NCBI GenBank assembly: GCA_017472695.1
Contig: JAFUOQ010000012.1
Location: forward strand, 1 to 47,016
DNA: 47,016 nucleotides
Origin: Clostridia bacterium
GTDB taxonomy: Bacteria; Bacillota; Clostridia; Oscillospirales; CAG-272
Direction of reading: 5' to 3'
The translations under genes and the position numbers were made by a program. Position 1 is the first letter of the stretch. Every line of letters starts with the position of its first letter. The notes under the pieces were generated by a model. The model ran no database searches, was not told where the DNA came from, and saw only the letters and a list, made by a program, of their open reading frames with translations. Shown here piece after piece: positions 8,353-18,083 of this stretch.

Positions 8353-10764
8353 ATGAAAAACAAGCTTTTAGTTTTATTGTCTTTGATTCTTTGTTTATCA
8401 ATGATTTTTGTGCTTGCATCATGTGGTAGAAGAGAAGAACCCGACACTGATACAGAGACTGAATCAGTAACAGAAACAGAGACAGAAACAAACACAGAAA
8501 CAGAAACGGAGTCTGATACTGAAACAGAAACAGATACTGAAACAGATACCGAAACTGAAACAGAAACAGAAACAGAAACCGAGATCCCAGAGTGTGTACA
8601 GCACACTTATGGTGAGTGGACTGTTGTAAATGCAAAGACATGTAGCACAGACGGTCTTGAAAAGAGAGTATGCTCTGTATGCTCACACGAGGAAACACAA
8701 GCTATCCCAATGGGTCACGATGAGGGAAGGTGGGAAACAGTTACCGAGCTTACATGTACTCAAGACGGCTTGAACATCAAAAAATGTGGTGCTTGTGGCG
8801 AAGAGCTGGATAGAGAAGAGTCTATAGCTGATGGACACAAGTGGGGTTCATGGAAGGAAACACAAAGGCTCACCTGCGAGCAAGATGGTATTTCCACAAG
8901 AATATGTAATGTATGTGGTGAATCTGATACTAAAACAGAAACGGCACAGGGTCACAAATGGGGGGCTTGGGAAACAATTCAAACCCTAACATGTACTCAA
9001 GATGGCATCCAAACACAAACCTGCCAAAACGACGGCTGCGGAAAAACAAACACAGCAACGTTAACCGCTTCAGGTCACAAATGGACTGAATGGGGTATTG
9101 GTTGGGATGATGAGCCAAGTGCACAAGAGCCTACCTGTACAGAAGAGGGATATTTAGATAGAGTTTGTCCTGAATGTGGCGAAGAAGAGAGAAAAACAAC
9201 CCCAATAATTCCTCATGCACTAGGTGAATGGATTGTTCCAGACGGAGTTACTTGTGAAACAGGCGGTACAGTTACAAGAAGCTGTTCGACTTGTGAAGAT
9301 TATGTAGAAGAAAAGACTGTTGAGGCAGGTGACCATGTTAATGTGGTTTATGTGGGTGCAAAGGAAGCAACCAAGGAAGAGGACGGCTCAACAGGTGTTG
9401 AAAAATGTCTTGCTTGCGGTAAGGTGATTTCAACTGCAAAGGTTATTAGATTTGTCAATGTTGCTTTAAACGGAACAGTTACAACTGATTCTAAATTCTG
9501 GGCATCAACCTCAGCTAACATTCAAAAGATTATAGATGGCAATCGCGAAACAGGCGTTTGCAGTAACTCATCTGTAACAAGCATTACAGATACCATCACA
9601 TTCAATGAATCAACAGGTATAGTAGAGGTCGTTTTAGTAGTGAACGGCAAGGGTACTACAACCGAAGGCAGTAGCTACTCTGAAGTGACAAACAATGATT
9701 ACAAAATTATGTTTGTTCTTTATGACGAAAGCGGTAAAGCGGTTTATACCTCCCAAGAATACAGCACGCTTGATAAGGTAGAAATTTCAGTAGATATCAC
9801 ACTTCCAGAGGGCGTGTCAGTAAAGAGCATGAAGGTTACTCGTTTCAAACAGGCCTATGTAAACACAAGCTATCTATGGGAGGTTGAGGTTTATAACAAA
9901 GAATATCTCGATCCTTGTGAGGCAGCGGGTGGTCACGCATGGAGCGCATGGCAAACAACAGAGCCTTACTGCACACAAGATGCTCTTGTAGACGGCTTGG
10001 AAACAAGAACCTGTTCAACTTGTGGCGCGGTTGAAGAAAATGCTTTGCCAGCTTCACACACTTGGTCAGAATGGAATATTTTAGGTATTGTATGTGGCGT
10101 TGGCGGAACAAAGACAAGAGAATGTACCTCTTGCGGTAAGGAAGAAAGCGAAACTGTTGAAGCTGAAGGACATGTAAATGTAGTTCTTCAAGGAGCTAAA
10201 GAGGCAACATTAGAAGAAGCTGGATATACAGGTGATAAGGTTTGTACAGCTTGTGGTGAAACCGTAGAGGCGGGAGCAGTAATTCCCAAGCTTGTAAACT
10301 ATGCGCTTGATGCAACTGCATCAACCAACTCAACATTCTGGGCGGTTGTTGGAAATGGCTCCTCCTGGGCACCTAACACGATTCCAAACATTAATGATGG
10401 AGATTTGTCGACCGGCGCTAATACAATGGATGGAAATCTTCGTGATATTAATTTTGTTCTGACATGGGAATCGGCTGTTGGTGTTGATAATATTGTAGTT
10501 GTATGTAATGGTACAGGTAACCTTGGATACAAGGGAAATGTAACAGATACAAACTATAATTGTGCTATTACAATAAATGTATATGACGAAAGTGGAAATG
10601 TCATTAAAACATTAAGTGATACAACTGCCGACAAGACTGAAATCAATATTGATTTTGAAGAAACTGTATCTGTTTCAAAAATAGAGGTTTCATTGTCAAC
10701 ACTCTATAATTCAGCAGAGGGTGCTATATTTGAAATTATGGCAATCGGCTCCAGCGCTGAATAA
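8353..10764 (+). CDS. Large surface lipoprotein with Thr-Glu linker, tandem Cys modules and two discoidin-like domains
   Basis: The 803-residue product has a lipoprotein signal ending in LASC (Cys24). Residues 31-78 are almost pure Thr-Glu/Thr-Asp repeats. Residues about 81-368 carry five or six Cys-rich modules with the pattern H-x-W-x2-W, then C-x3-G, then C-x2-C-G. Residues about 369-517 form a discoidin-like beta-sandwich (NVALNGTVTTDSKFWAS), residues 518-645 hold further Cys modules, and residues 646-803 a second discoidin-like domain (NYALDATASTNSTFWA). The first discoidin domain aligns by eye with the second and with the end of the 6811 protein. Carbohydrate or surface binding is plausible by analogy with F5/8-type domains. 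The Cys modules could bind metal or form disulfides. No catalytic motif is visible. Confidence 0.85.
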   Translation: MKNKLLVLLSLILCLSMIFVLASCGRREEPDTDTETESVTETETETNTETETESDTETETDTETDTETETETETETEIPECVQHTYGEWTVVNAKTCSTDGLEKRVCSVCSHEETQAIPMGHDEGRWETVTELTCTQDGLNIKKCGACGEELDREESIADGHKWGSWKETQRLTCEQDGISTRICNVCGESDTKTETAQGHKWGAWETIQTLTCTQDGIQTQTCQNDGCGKTNTATLTASGHKWTEWGIGWDDEPSAQEPTCTEEGYLDRVCPECGEEERKTTPIIPHALGEWIVPDGVTCETGGTVTRSCSTCEDYVEEKTVEAGDHVNVVYVGAKEATKEEDGSTGVEKCLACGKVISTAKVIRFVNVALNGTVTTDSKFWASTSANIQKIIDGNRETGVCSNSSVTSITDTITFNESTGIVEVVLVVNGKGTTTEGSSYSEVTNNDYKIMFVLYDESGKAVYTSQEYSTLDKVEISVDITLPEGVSVKSMKVTRFKQAYVNTSYLWEVEVYNKEYLDPCEAAGGHAWSAWQTTEPYCTQDALVDGLETRTCSTCGAVEENALPASHTWSEWNILGIVCGVGGTKTRECTSCGKEESETVEAEGHVNVVLQGAKEATLEEAGYTGDKVCTACGETVEAGAVIPKLVNYALDATASTNSTFWAVVGNGSSWAPNTIPNINDGDLSTGANTMDGNLRDINFVLTWESAVGVDNIVVVCNGTGNLGYKGNVTDTNYNCAITINVYDESGNVIKTLSDTTADKTEINIDFEETVSVSKIEVSLSTLYNSAEGAIFEIMAIGSSAE
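8429..8587 (+). repeat. Low-complexity Thr-Glu-coding repeat
   Basis: A run of short units of the type ACAGAA/ACTGAA/ACAGAT encodes the Thr-Glu/Asp linker of the 8353 lipoprotein. Similar tracts lie at about 7137-7260 and 14671-14812 in the two neighbouring surface genes. Such hexamer-like repeats can change length by slippage while keeping the frame. Confidence 0.8.
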
Positions 10765-10770
10765 ACAATC

Positions 10771-10801
10771 AAAAAAGCAACCGAGCGATCAGTTGCTTTT
10801 T
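10771..10801 (+). terminator. Terminator after the 8353 lipoprotein
   Basis: A ten-base stem (AAAAAGCAAC / GTTGCTTTTT) around a ten-base loop, starting six bases after the stop codon. Confidence 0.8.
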
Positions 10802-10813
10802 GAAATTAATAAT

Positions 10814-10844
10814 AAAACAGATGCCTGTTTTAGGCATCTGTTTT
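10814..10844 (-). terminator. Terminator after the fused ABC transporter
   Basis: A long perfect stem (AAAACAGATGCCT and its complement) around a short loop, four bases beyond the ABC transporter stop. The flanking T runs on both strands mean it may also stop readthrough from the plus side. Confidence 0.85.
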
Positions 10845-10848
10845 TTAA

Positions 10849-13800
10849 TTATTCAGTTCTCAAAGCAATAACAGGGTCTTTCTTCGCCGCAACTCTTGAT
10901 GGGATAAGTCCCGCAACGAGAGTGAGCGCCATACTAATAACAACAAGGATAATAGCAGGCAAAAATCCTAGAGATGCTTGAAGTCCAGCAATGCCAGTCA
11001 AGGCAAATAGAATAATATTAATAATTACTACAAGAACAAGCGTTACTAAAATACCAATAACACCCGAGATAAATCCAACTATCATTGTTTCTGCATTGAA
11101 TACGCGAGAAATGTCACGCTTTGAAGCACCCATAGCGCGAAGCACACCGATTTCCTTTGTTCTTTCTTGAACGGAGATAAGTGTAATTACTCCAATCATA
11201 ATAGACGAAACGATAAGAGATGTAGCAACAAACGCAACTAGTACATATGTGATAGCATTGATAATAGTTGTAAGTGAAGACATTAAATCGCCTATAAGGT
11301 CGGAATACTCAATTTGCTTTCCACTGTCAGCGCCTACATCCTCGTTATATTGCTTAATTAAATCCTTCAAATCATCCTTTTGCTCAAAGGTGGAGGTGTA
11401 AATGTTGATAGAAGAAGGAACGCCCATATCTATTAAGCCAAGCTTAACAAGATTCTCTTCATATGTTGAATCAGAGAAGCGCATGAAGTTATCATAATAG
11501 AAATCAAAGTCCGCATTTTTATCTAGTAATAGCAGAGTAAGTGCACCAGCCTTTGCCTCGTTTGTAGGAAGCGCGATTGCAAGAGATTGATCTACCTGCG
11601 CATTGATTTGCATTTTTGCACCCTCTGTTACCATAGGAGTAATGAGCTTCATAAGTGTTTCATATGAGTAATCATTGAATTTATATTGGGCAACTATTTG
11701 CTTTTTGTATTCCGCTTGTTTATCTTTCTCGGTCAATAAATCAAAGCTCATACCCTTGTTTGCTTGCTCATAGGATGCTTTTGCGGCTGCCACAATAGCC
11801 TCCATATCAGCTTCTGGAGTAGCCATTAAAATAGCATCAGCAAGAAAGTTGACAGCGCTTTCCTTGTCCTTAAGACCAACAAGAGTCATATTAACATATG
11901 TGTCAAGAGTAGTTGTAGTTTCAACCTCTTCAGTCATTGGGTTGTCAAATGGAGCGTTGTGAGCCTGTGCATATGCAATTTGAACATATAGCTCTGCCTT
12001 TTCAGATGTTGAAAGACCATTTACATATTGTTTAAATATTTCAGTCTTTTCCTCTGTTGTTAGGTTTGCTTGCGAGGACTCAAATGGCAATCTTGAAATT
12101 ACGTCATATGTTTCATTGTTCTTTTGAATTTGAGCAACGGTTGAGCTCGAAGCCTTTTCGATCACATACTCTGTTAGCTTGCTTGTATAACCAATAGCAC
12201 CACTCATGTAGCCAGAATCAACAGTGTCCTTTAAGCGGATAATACCTGTGATTCTTAATTCAAGTGCGTTTTCATAAACCGCCTCTAGGTGTGTTGGGTC
12301 ATTGGTTTTATCAATAACAGTTTCACCATCATATGATACGTAGAAATCTGAAGGGAGAAGAACCTTGTAGGTCTTGTCACAAATCTCTTTGAATGTCCAT
12401 GATGGAACAGTGTCCTCTGGGAGTGGCTCTGCCTTTGCGGCGTATTCAATGATTTTGTCGATATCAGCCTTGCTCATAAGACCAAGCGCGTATAAGGTCA
12501 AGTCATCAAGCTCATTGTCCTCGTCAACAACAAGAACAATTTCGTCGTGGCTATTAGGCCATTCACCATAAATCACATCATATTGGTCAGTTATGACATT
12601 ACTAACAGTCTTGCCATTTTTGGAGTCGGCAAGAAGCTCTTGCCACATGTTGATTGAGCCCATGCTCATCATAGAGGGCATTGAGGTTGATGATGTGCCA
12701 CCAAACATAGAGCTTGATTCGCTTTCGCTCATAAGTCCTGACTCAATAAAGTAAGCCATAATCATTTCTTGCAAAAGCTCGTTTGTGTCGGATTTAATAA
12801 TGTCGCCCTCTTCGTTTTTGGTATAAACGCTGAGGTTTAAATTGTATTTGTATTGAACCTCGGTAACTGCCTTGTAAAGGTCTGAATTCTCGTCTGCTAG
12901 CTCCTTGTCAAGGTGCTCCTTGAAAGACGCCAAGTCGTTTTTGTTAACCTCGATTTTACTAATTTCGTTAACAAGCTCTGCAATCAAAGGATCCTTGTAA
13001 ACGGAATTTTCATCGCGATTTTCCTTTTCCTCCTCTGTGCCATTTTCACCACCTGTTAGTAGTGTTATCATAAGAGAACTAATGTCAACAGATTGGCTTT
13101 CAATTGTTAGGGGGTAAGAGGAAAGGGTAGTTTCTTGTACGTGTGCAATATAACCGTTTAGACCGTTAGAAACTGCAAAAATTAACGCAATGCCTATAAT
13201 ACCAATACTACCCGCAAATGAGGTGAGAACAGTTCTACCTTTCTTGGTGAGTAGGTTGTTAAGCGAGAGTACAAACGCGGTGAAGAAGGACATAGACGTC
13301 TGCTTCTTTTTACCCTTGTTTGTAGGCTTTTTTACTTGAGGAGTGTCTGATTTTTGTTCTTTTTTAGCTTTTGAAGCTGTATCAGTGCTTTTGGCAGCTA
13401 TAACGCCCTCAATTGCGACACTCTCTCCAGTGTTTTCTGTCTTTTCTGTGCTAGAATCGTATGGATTTGTGTCGCTTACAACCAAACCATCTAAAAGATT
13501 GATTATTCTTGTTGAATACTGTTCAGCTAGCTCTGGGTTGTGAGTAACCATGATAACGAGTCTATCGTGTGAAATCTCCTTGATAAGCTCCATGATTTGA
13601 ACACTTGTTTCAGAGTCAAGAGCTCCGGTCGGTTCGTCTGCAAGCAAAATTTCAGGGTCGTTAACAAGTGCACGAGCAATTGCAACTCTTTGCATTTGTC
13701 CACCTGACATTTGGTTTGGCTTTTTGTTTAACTGGTCACCAAGTCCAACCTTAACAAGAGCTGCCTTTGCACGCTCCCTTCTTTCAACAGAGGAAACACC

Positions 13801-14133
13801 AGCCAATGTGAGCGCAAGCTCAACATTTTTAAGTACGGTTTGGTGAGGTATTAGATTGTAGCTTTGAAAAATAAAGCCGACAGAGTGGTTCCTATATGTG
13901 TCCCAATCACGGTCAGTAAATTTTTTAGTGCTTTTGGAGTTTATTTCAAGGTCACCCTCGGAATATTTGTCAAGACCACCTATGATGTTAAGGAGTGTGG
14001 TTTTTCCACATCCACTTTGTCCCAAAATTGAAACAAATTCGCTCTCTCTAAACTCAAGAGAAACGCCTTTTAAGGCATGCACAGCAGAATCGCCTGTGAT
14101 ATAGTCCTTTTTAATGTTAGTTAGCTTTAACAT
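10849..14133 (-). CDS. Fused ABC transporter, MacB-like ATPase plus FtsX-type permease
   Basis: A 1094-residue ATPase-permease fusion. Residues 1-220 are an ABC ATPase of the LolD/MacB class: Walker [10 protein letters not shown] (38-46), signature MSGGQ (142-146), Walker B ILLADE (162-167). A Lys/Thr/Ser-rich linker follows (about 230-280), then a first membrane helix (about 300-330), an unusually long extracytoplasmic region of some 550-600 residues, and three C-terminal helices with an FtsX-type permease domain (about 960-1090). MacB-class pumps act as mechanotransmitters that move peptides, lipoproteins or antibiotics without passing them through the helices, so peptide export or lipoprotein handling is plausible. 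In FtsX/MacB families the periplasmic domain is much smaller. An AAAGGGG site precedes the ATG. It lies between surface lipoprotein genes. Confidence 0.88.
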   Translation of the reverse strand: MLKLTNIKKDYITGDSAVHALKGVSLEFRESEFVSILGQSGCGKTTLLNIIGGLDKYSEGDLEINSKSTKKFTDRDWDTYRNHSVGFIFQSYNLIPHQTVLKNVELALTLAGVSSVERRERAKAALVKVGLGDQLNKKPNQMSGGQMQRVAIARALVNDPEILLADEPTGALDSETSVQIMELIKEISHDRLVIMVTHNPELAEQYSTRIINLLDGLVVSDTNPYDSSTEKTENTGESVAIEGVIAAKSTDTASKAKKEQKSDTPQVKKPTNKGKKKQTSMSFFTAFVLSLNNLLTKKGRTVLTSFAGSIGIIGIALIFAVSNGLNGYIAHVQETTLSSYPLTIESQSVDISSLMITLLTGGENGTEEEKENRDENSVYKDPLIAELVNEISKIEVNKNDLASFKEHLDKELADENSDLYKAVTEVQYKYNLNLSVYTKNEEGDIIKSDTNELLQEMIMAYFIESGLMSESESSSMFGGTSSTSMPSMMSMGSINMWQELLADSKNGKTVSNVITDQYDVIYGEWPNSHDEIVLVVDEDNELDDLTLYALGLMSKADIDKIIEYAAKAEPLPEDTVPSWTFKEICDKTYKVLLPSDFYVSYDGETVIDKTNDPTHLEAVYENALELRITGIIRLKDTVDSGYMSGAIGYTSKLTEYVIEKASSSTVAQIQKNNETYDVISRLPFESSQANLTTEEKTEIFKQYVNGLSTSEKAELYVQIAYAQAHNAPFDNPMTEEVETTTTLDTYVNMTLVGLKDKESAVNFLADAILMATPEADMEAIVAAAKASYEQANKGMSFDLLTEKDKQAEYKKQIVAQYKFNDYSYETLMKLITPMVTEGAKMQINAQVDQSLAIALPTNEAKAGALTLLLLDKNADFDFYYDNFMRFSDSTYEENLVKLGLIDMGVPSSINIYTSTFEQKDDLKDLIKQYNEDVGADSGKQIEYSDLIGDLMSSLTTIINAITYVLVAFVATSLIVSSIMIGVITLISVQERTKEIGVLRAMGASKRDISRVFNAETMIVGFISGVIGILVTLVLVVIINIILFALTGIAGLQASLGFLPAIILVVISMALTLVAGLIPSRVAAKKDPVIALRTE

Positions 14134-14207
14134 TTTTCCCCTTTCTTTGTGAAATTATTATAAAAATATTATCACTAAAATATTAATTAAAAATAATAGA
14201 CATTTCT

Positions 14208-14236
14208 ATTTTATTACTTTGCTTTTTTTATGTCAA
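14208..14236 (-). promoter_or_regulatory. Promoter for the fused ABC transporter
   Basis: On the minus strand TTGACA (14236-14231) and TAAAAT (14213-14208) are 17 bases apart. About 75 bases of AT-rich leader with no clear structure follow before the ATG. Confidence 0.7.
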
Positions 14237-14281
14237 TATATAATATTTAAATTTCACATAAATTTCACACAAAAATAATTC

Positions 14282-14310
14282 TTGAATATACTATTTAATT
14301 ATGTTATTAT
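14282..14310 (+). promoter_or_regulatory. Promoter for the lipid-anchored deacetylase
   Basis: TTGAAT at 14282, a 17-base spacer and TATTAT at 14305, 36 bases before the ATG, with an AGAGGT site in between. It is divergent from the ABC transporter promoter. Confidence 0.7.
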
Positions 14311-14345
14311 ATTATTAGAGTAAAAAAACCAAAAGAGGTAATAAA

Positions 14346-16061
14346 ATGAAGAAAATAGTTGCAATTTTTATGCTGGTTATTATGCTGCTTGGCATTGTTG
14401 GATGTGCAGGCAGAACGGGTAATACTGACACAGGTAATTCCCAAGAGCTTGTAACAGTATGGCTCGATTTACAGGGTGGTGAGCTAACCTCAATGTCCAT
14501 AGAATTTGAATGGAACAAGGGCGAAGAACTTGAGTTTTTACCAGACCCAACTAAAGAGGGCTGCGAATTTCTTTGCTGGACAGTTAATGGAAAGCCTGTT
14601 TCCTTCCCGTATGTTGTGGAGGAGGATATACTATTCACCGCTTATTGGCAGGGAGCTGATGGTACAAATACCGACACAGATACGGAAACTGAAACCAATA
14701 CAGAAACTGAAACCAATACAGAAACTGAAACAAACACAGAAACCGAAACAAACACAGAAACCGAAACAAACACAGAAACCGAAACTAATACTGAAACAGA
14801 AACAGAAACAGGCTCGTACGTTCCACCATTGCTTGACCACGACACCATTAATTATGAGGCTAGATATTCAAACGATAAAAAGAAGATTTATTATGGAAGT
14901 TATTCAGTAAAGGTGCCAATAATAACCGATTATTACAACAACTATGATGCTGCGTTTTCAATGACCTTCGATGATGGTTACCATGTGCAAACAGGCTATA
15001 ATGTCTCAAGTGTGTTTGAAAAATACGGCTGGCGTGGAACAATGATGCTTTGTCCTTCGATGGTTGACGATAAGGTTGATGAATGGAATAAGGTTTTTGA
15101 TATGGGATATCTTGATGTTGGTTGTCACGGCTGGGATCATATTCACCCACACGAAATAACTGACGACCAAATGGAGCATGAGATTAAAGAAGCAATTGAG
15201 TTTTTAAGAGAAAAATTTCCAGGACAGGATGTTCTTACCTTCGCAACTCCTTTTGCTCAAATTACAGATTCTTATGAGGAATATTTAAAGCTCTACACAA
15301 TTTGTAACAGACTTGAATCAGCGGGCACCCCTGTTTTCCTTGGAAATGACGAATATAATCTATATAGAGTTAATTCAACATCGATAAACACATCTAAGCT
15401 TGTGGAGGATCCTAATTTTCCAGACGACCCAACCAAACGTGTTGTTAGTCCTGCGATTGAGACAAAAATTGATGATGCAATTAATGCAAATCAATGGTTC
15501 GTGGCTCTTTATCACTGCGTAATGGACAATGCTGTAAATAGCACAGATATGGAAAAAACCTCATTTGAAAAGCACTGCGAATGGCTTTATAACAACTATG
15601 GTGATAGAGTTTGGTTCGCATCATATCAGGATGTCGCATCGTATGCGGCTCAAAAGCAAACGGCGACAATTGAATACACCGCGTGCGACAACGAGTCAAT
15701 GACTTATATTGCAAAGGTTGACAAAAATTATGGTCAAGAAATGACACTTAAATTTTATATGCCATTCTTTATTGACTCTGCATATGCAGTAATAGATGGG
15801 GAGACACATTACCTAACTATTGAAAAAGAACCAAATACAAGAGTTGCTTACATCAATACCGAGATTAGTGAGGAAGGTACTGAAATCAAGATTTATATGG
15901 GCGGAAACGACAAGTACTTTAACAACTGCACTCACAACTATGTTGAAAATAGCGTTGTTTCTCCAACAGAAAATAGCTTTGGTTACACAGAAATGATTTG
16001 TACAAACTGTGAGCACACATATAAATGTGCTTATACAGAATATGCGGAAGATGAAGAATGA
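14346..16061 (+). CDS. Lipid-anchored polysaccharide deacetylase with B-repeat and C-terminal Cys module
   Basis: The 571-residue product has a lipoprotein signal ending in IVGC (Cys20). Residues 34-103 form an InlB-type B-repeat similar to the one in the 6811 protein, and residues 108-155 a Thr-Glu/Asn linker. A NodB-type polysaccharide deacetylase follows (about 185-410). Its metal-binding motif TFDDG has Asp209-Asp210, and the second motif has His261, His265 and His267 in CHGWDHIHPH, so it looks active. The usual motif-3 Arg is replaced by FATPFA, which resembles variants of this family. Residues about 525-571 end in one divergent Cys module (C-THNY ... CTNC). Likely substrates are peptidoglycan or another N-acetylated surface glycan. 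The fusion to shared surface modules is the notable feature. Confidence 0.87.
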   Translation: MKKIVAIFMLVIMLLGIVGCAGRTGNTDTGNSQELVTVWLDLQGGELTSMSIEFEWNKGEELEFLPDPTKEGCEFLCWTVNGKPVSFPYVVEEDILFTAYWQGADGTNTDTDTETETNTETETNTETETNTETETNTETETNTETETNTETETETGSYVPPLLDHDTINYEARYSNDKKKIYYGSYSVKVPIITDYYNNYDAAFSMTFDDGYHVQTGYNVSSVFEKYGWRGTMMLCPSMVDDKVDEWNKVFDMGYLDVGCHGWDHIHPHEITDDQMEHEIKEAIEFLREKFPGQDVLTFATPFAQITDSYEEYLKLYTICNRLESAGTPVFLGNDEYNLYRVNSTSINTSKLVEDPNFPDDPTKRVVSPAIETKIDDAINANQWFVALYHCVMDNAVNSTDMEKTSFEKHCEWLYNNYGDRVWFASYQDVASYAAQKQTATIEYTACDNESMTYIAKVDKNYGQEMTLKFYMPFFIDSAYAVIDGETHYLTIEKEPNTRVAYINTEISEEGTEIKIYMGGNDKYFNNCTHNYVENSVVSPTENSFGYTEMICTNCEHTYKCAYTEYAEDEE

Positions 16062-16126
16062 GTGGCAATTCGGTAAAAACAAACAAATGAACACTTGTGC
16101 ATATAATAATTTAAATTAAAGATAAA

Positions 16127-16160
16127 GAAAAGCTCCGATTTCTCGGAGCTTTTTGTTTTA
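16127..16160. terminator. Bidirectional terminator between the deacetylase and pckG
   Basis: A perfect stem (AAAGCTCCGA / TCGGAGCTTT) with a four-base loop and T runs on both sides, placed between two convergent genes. Confidence 0.85.
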
Positions 16161-16166
16161 TTTAAA

Positions 16167-17972
16167 TTATTTTGAAAGTCTTTCTTCAAGAGCCTTGAGC
16201 TCGTCGTACATTGTCTTTGGAACTCTGTCGCCAACTTGAGCGTAGAACGCTTTAATGTTTTCAACATCCTCAAGCCAAGAAGCCTTGTCAACTGAAAGAA
16301 GTCCTTCGATTGTATCAATATCAATATCAAGACCTTCAATGTTGATGTCTTTAGCGTATGGAACATAACCGATAGCTGTTTCACGAGCTTCAACCTTATC
16401 CTCGCATCTTTGGAGAATCCAGTCAAGAACTCTCATGTTGTCGCCGAAGCCTGGCCAAATGAAATGTCCTTCATCATCTGTTCTAAACCAGTTAACGTGG
16501 AAAATCTTTGGAGCGTTAGGAATCTTATGACCCATATCGAGCCAGTGTTGGAAGTAGTCACCCATGTTGTAGCCAACGAATGGACGCATAGCCATTGGGT
16601 CACGACGAACTACACCAACTGCACCTGCTGCAGCAGCAGTTGTTTCGGAAGCCATAATTGAGCCAACAAACGAACCGTGTTGCCAACCGAATGATTGATA
16701 TACAAGTGGAGCAGTCTTTGCACGACGACCACCAAATACGATAGCTGAAATTGGAACGCCTGCAGGATTGTCAAATTCCTTTGAAATGCATGGGCAGTTC
16801 TTTGCAAGAGCTGTAAAACGAGAGTTAGGATGAGCAGCGGATGTGTTAACCTTATCCTTCTTGTCATACTTTGTCTTATCCCACTTTTCGCCCTTCCAGT
16901 TAATGCAGTTGTCAGGAGCGTTGTCGTTAAGACCCTCCCACCAAACTGTGTTGTCATCAAGCACATGACCAACATTTGTGAAGATGGTATCTCTCATAGT
17001 TGTTGCGAGCGCATTTGGATTTGACTTATTGTTTGTACCAGGAGCAACACCGAAGAAGCCGTTTTCTGGGTTGATTGCCCAAAGTCTGCCGTCCTTACCA
17101 ACACGGAGCCAAGCAATATCGTCACCTACGCACCATACCTTATATCCCTTGTCTGTGTATGTCTTTGGTGGGATAAGCATAGCGAGGTTAGTCTTACCAC
17201 AAGCAGATGGGAATGCAGCAGAGATATACTTTGTTTCGCCATTTGGATATTCAACACCGAGAATAAGCATATGCTCAGCCATCCAGCCCTCCTTACGTCC
17301 AAGATAGGAAGCAATACGGAGTGCAAAGCACTTCTTACCAAGAAGAACGTTTCCACCGTAACCGGAGTTAACTGACCAAATTGTGTTGTCCTCTGGGAAG
17401 TGGCAGATATAACGATTGTCCTCGTCAATATCCTTTCTTGCGTGAAGACCCTTGATAAAGCCCTCACCGTTGCCCATAGCTTCAGCAACGTGCTTACCAG
17501 CTCTTGTCATAATGAGCATGTTAAGAACAACATAAATTGAGTCTGTAAGCTCAATACCATATTTTGCAAAATCAGAGCCAACTTGACCCATAGCATAAGG
17601 GATAACATACATTGTACGACCCTTGTAAGAGTTTTTATAAAGCTTTGAAAGCTTTTCGTAGCATTCCTTTGGATCCATCCAGTTATTGATGTTACCAGCA
17701 TCCTCTTTTGTTCTTGTACAAATAAAGGTTCTGCCTTCTACACGAGCAACATCGTTAATAGCTGTTCTGTGTAGGTAACAGTTAGGAAGGATTTCCTCGT
17801 TTAATTTTTCAAGCTCACCGGTTGAGCAAGCCTCGTCCTTTAAAGCCTGTGTTTGCTCTTCAGAGCCATCAATCCAAACAATTTTGTCAGGATTAACCAT
17901 TTCAGCCATTTCTTCAATCCAATCAAGAATTAGCTTTGAGCTTGTTAGAGCTTCGTTTTCAAATTTGATCAT
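16167..17972 (-). CDS. pckG: Phosphoenolpyruvate carboxykinase, GTP type
   Basis: This enzyme interconverts oxaloacetate and phosphoenolpyruvate with GTP/GDP. At 601 residues it matches the GTP-dependent class. It carries the cysteine-containing kinase loop PSACGKTN (around residue 255), the downstream WCVGDDIAW metal site and the NPENGFFGVAPGTN motif typical of this class. In anaerobic fermenters it often runs in the carboxylating direction towards succinate, but this sequence does not show which way it works. It is monocistronic with its own promoter and a shared terminator. Confidence 0.96.
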   Translation of the reverse strand: MIKFENEALTSSKLILDWIEEMAEMVNPDKIVWIDGSEEQTQALKDEACSTGELEKLNEEILPNCYLHRTAINDVARVEGRTFICTRTKEDAGNINNWMDPKECYEKLSKLYKNSYKGRTMYVIPYAMGQVGSDFAKYGIELTDSIYVVLNMLIMTRAGKHVAEAMGNGEGFIKGLHARKDIDEDNRYICHFPEDNTIWSVNSGYGGNVLLGKKCFALRIASYLGRKEGWMAEHMLILGVEYPNGETKYISAAFPSACGKTNLAMLIPPKTYTDKGYKVWCVGDDIAWLRVGKDGRLWAINPENGFFGVAPGTNNKSNPNALATTMRDTIFTNVGHVLDDNTVWWEGLNDNAPDNCINWKGEKWDKTKYDKKDKVNTSAAHPNSRFTALAKNCPCISKEFDNPAGVPISAIVFGGRRAKTAPLVYQSFGWQHGSFVGSIMASETTAAAAGAVGVVRRDPMAMRPFVGYNMGDYFQHWLDMGHKIPNAPKIFHVNWFRTDDEGHFIWPGFGDNMRVLDWILQRCEDKVEARETAIGYVPYAKDINIEGLDIDIDTIEGLLSVDKASWLEDVENIKAFYAQVGDRVPKTMYDELKALEERLSK

Positions 17973-18036
17973 TTGATATATACCTCTTTCATAGAATTAA
18001 CATAAATTAAAGTTAAACCCCAATTTAACCGCTATA

Positions 18037-18066
18037 ATTATATCATAAAGTAAAATATGTTTGCAA
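18037..18066 (-). promoter_or_regulatory. Promoter for pckG
   Basis: On the minus strand TTGCAA (18066-18061) and TATAAT (18042-18037) are 18 bases apart, about 65 bases before the ATG. An AGAGGT site precedes the start. Confidence 0.6.
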
Positions 18067-18083
18067 TATAAAAATGCAATATT

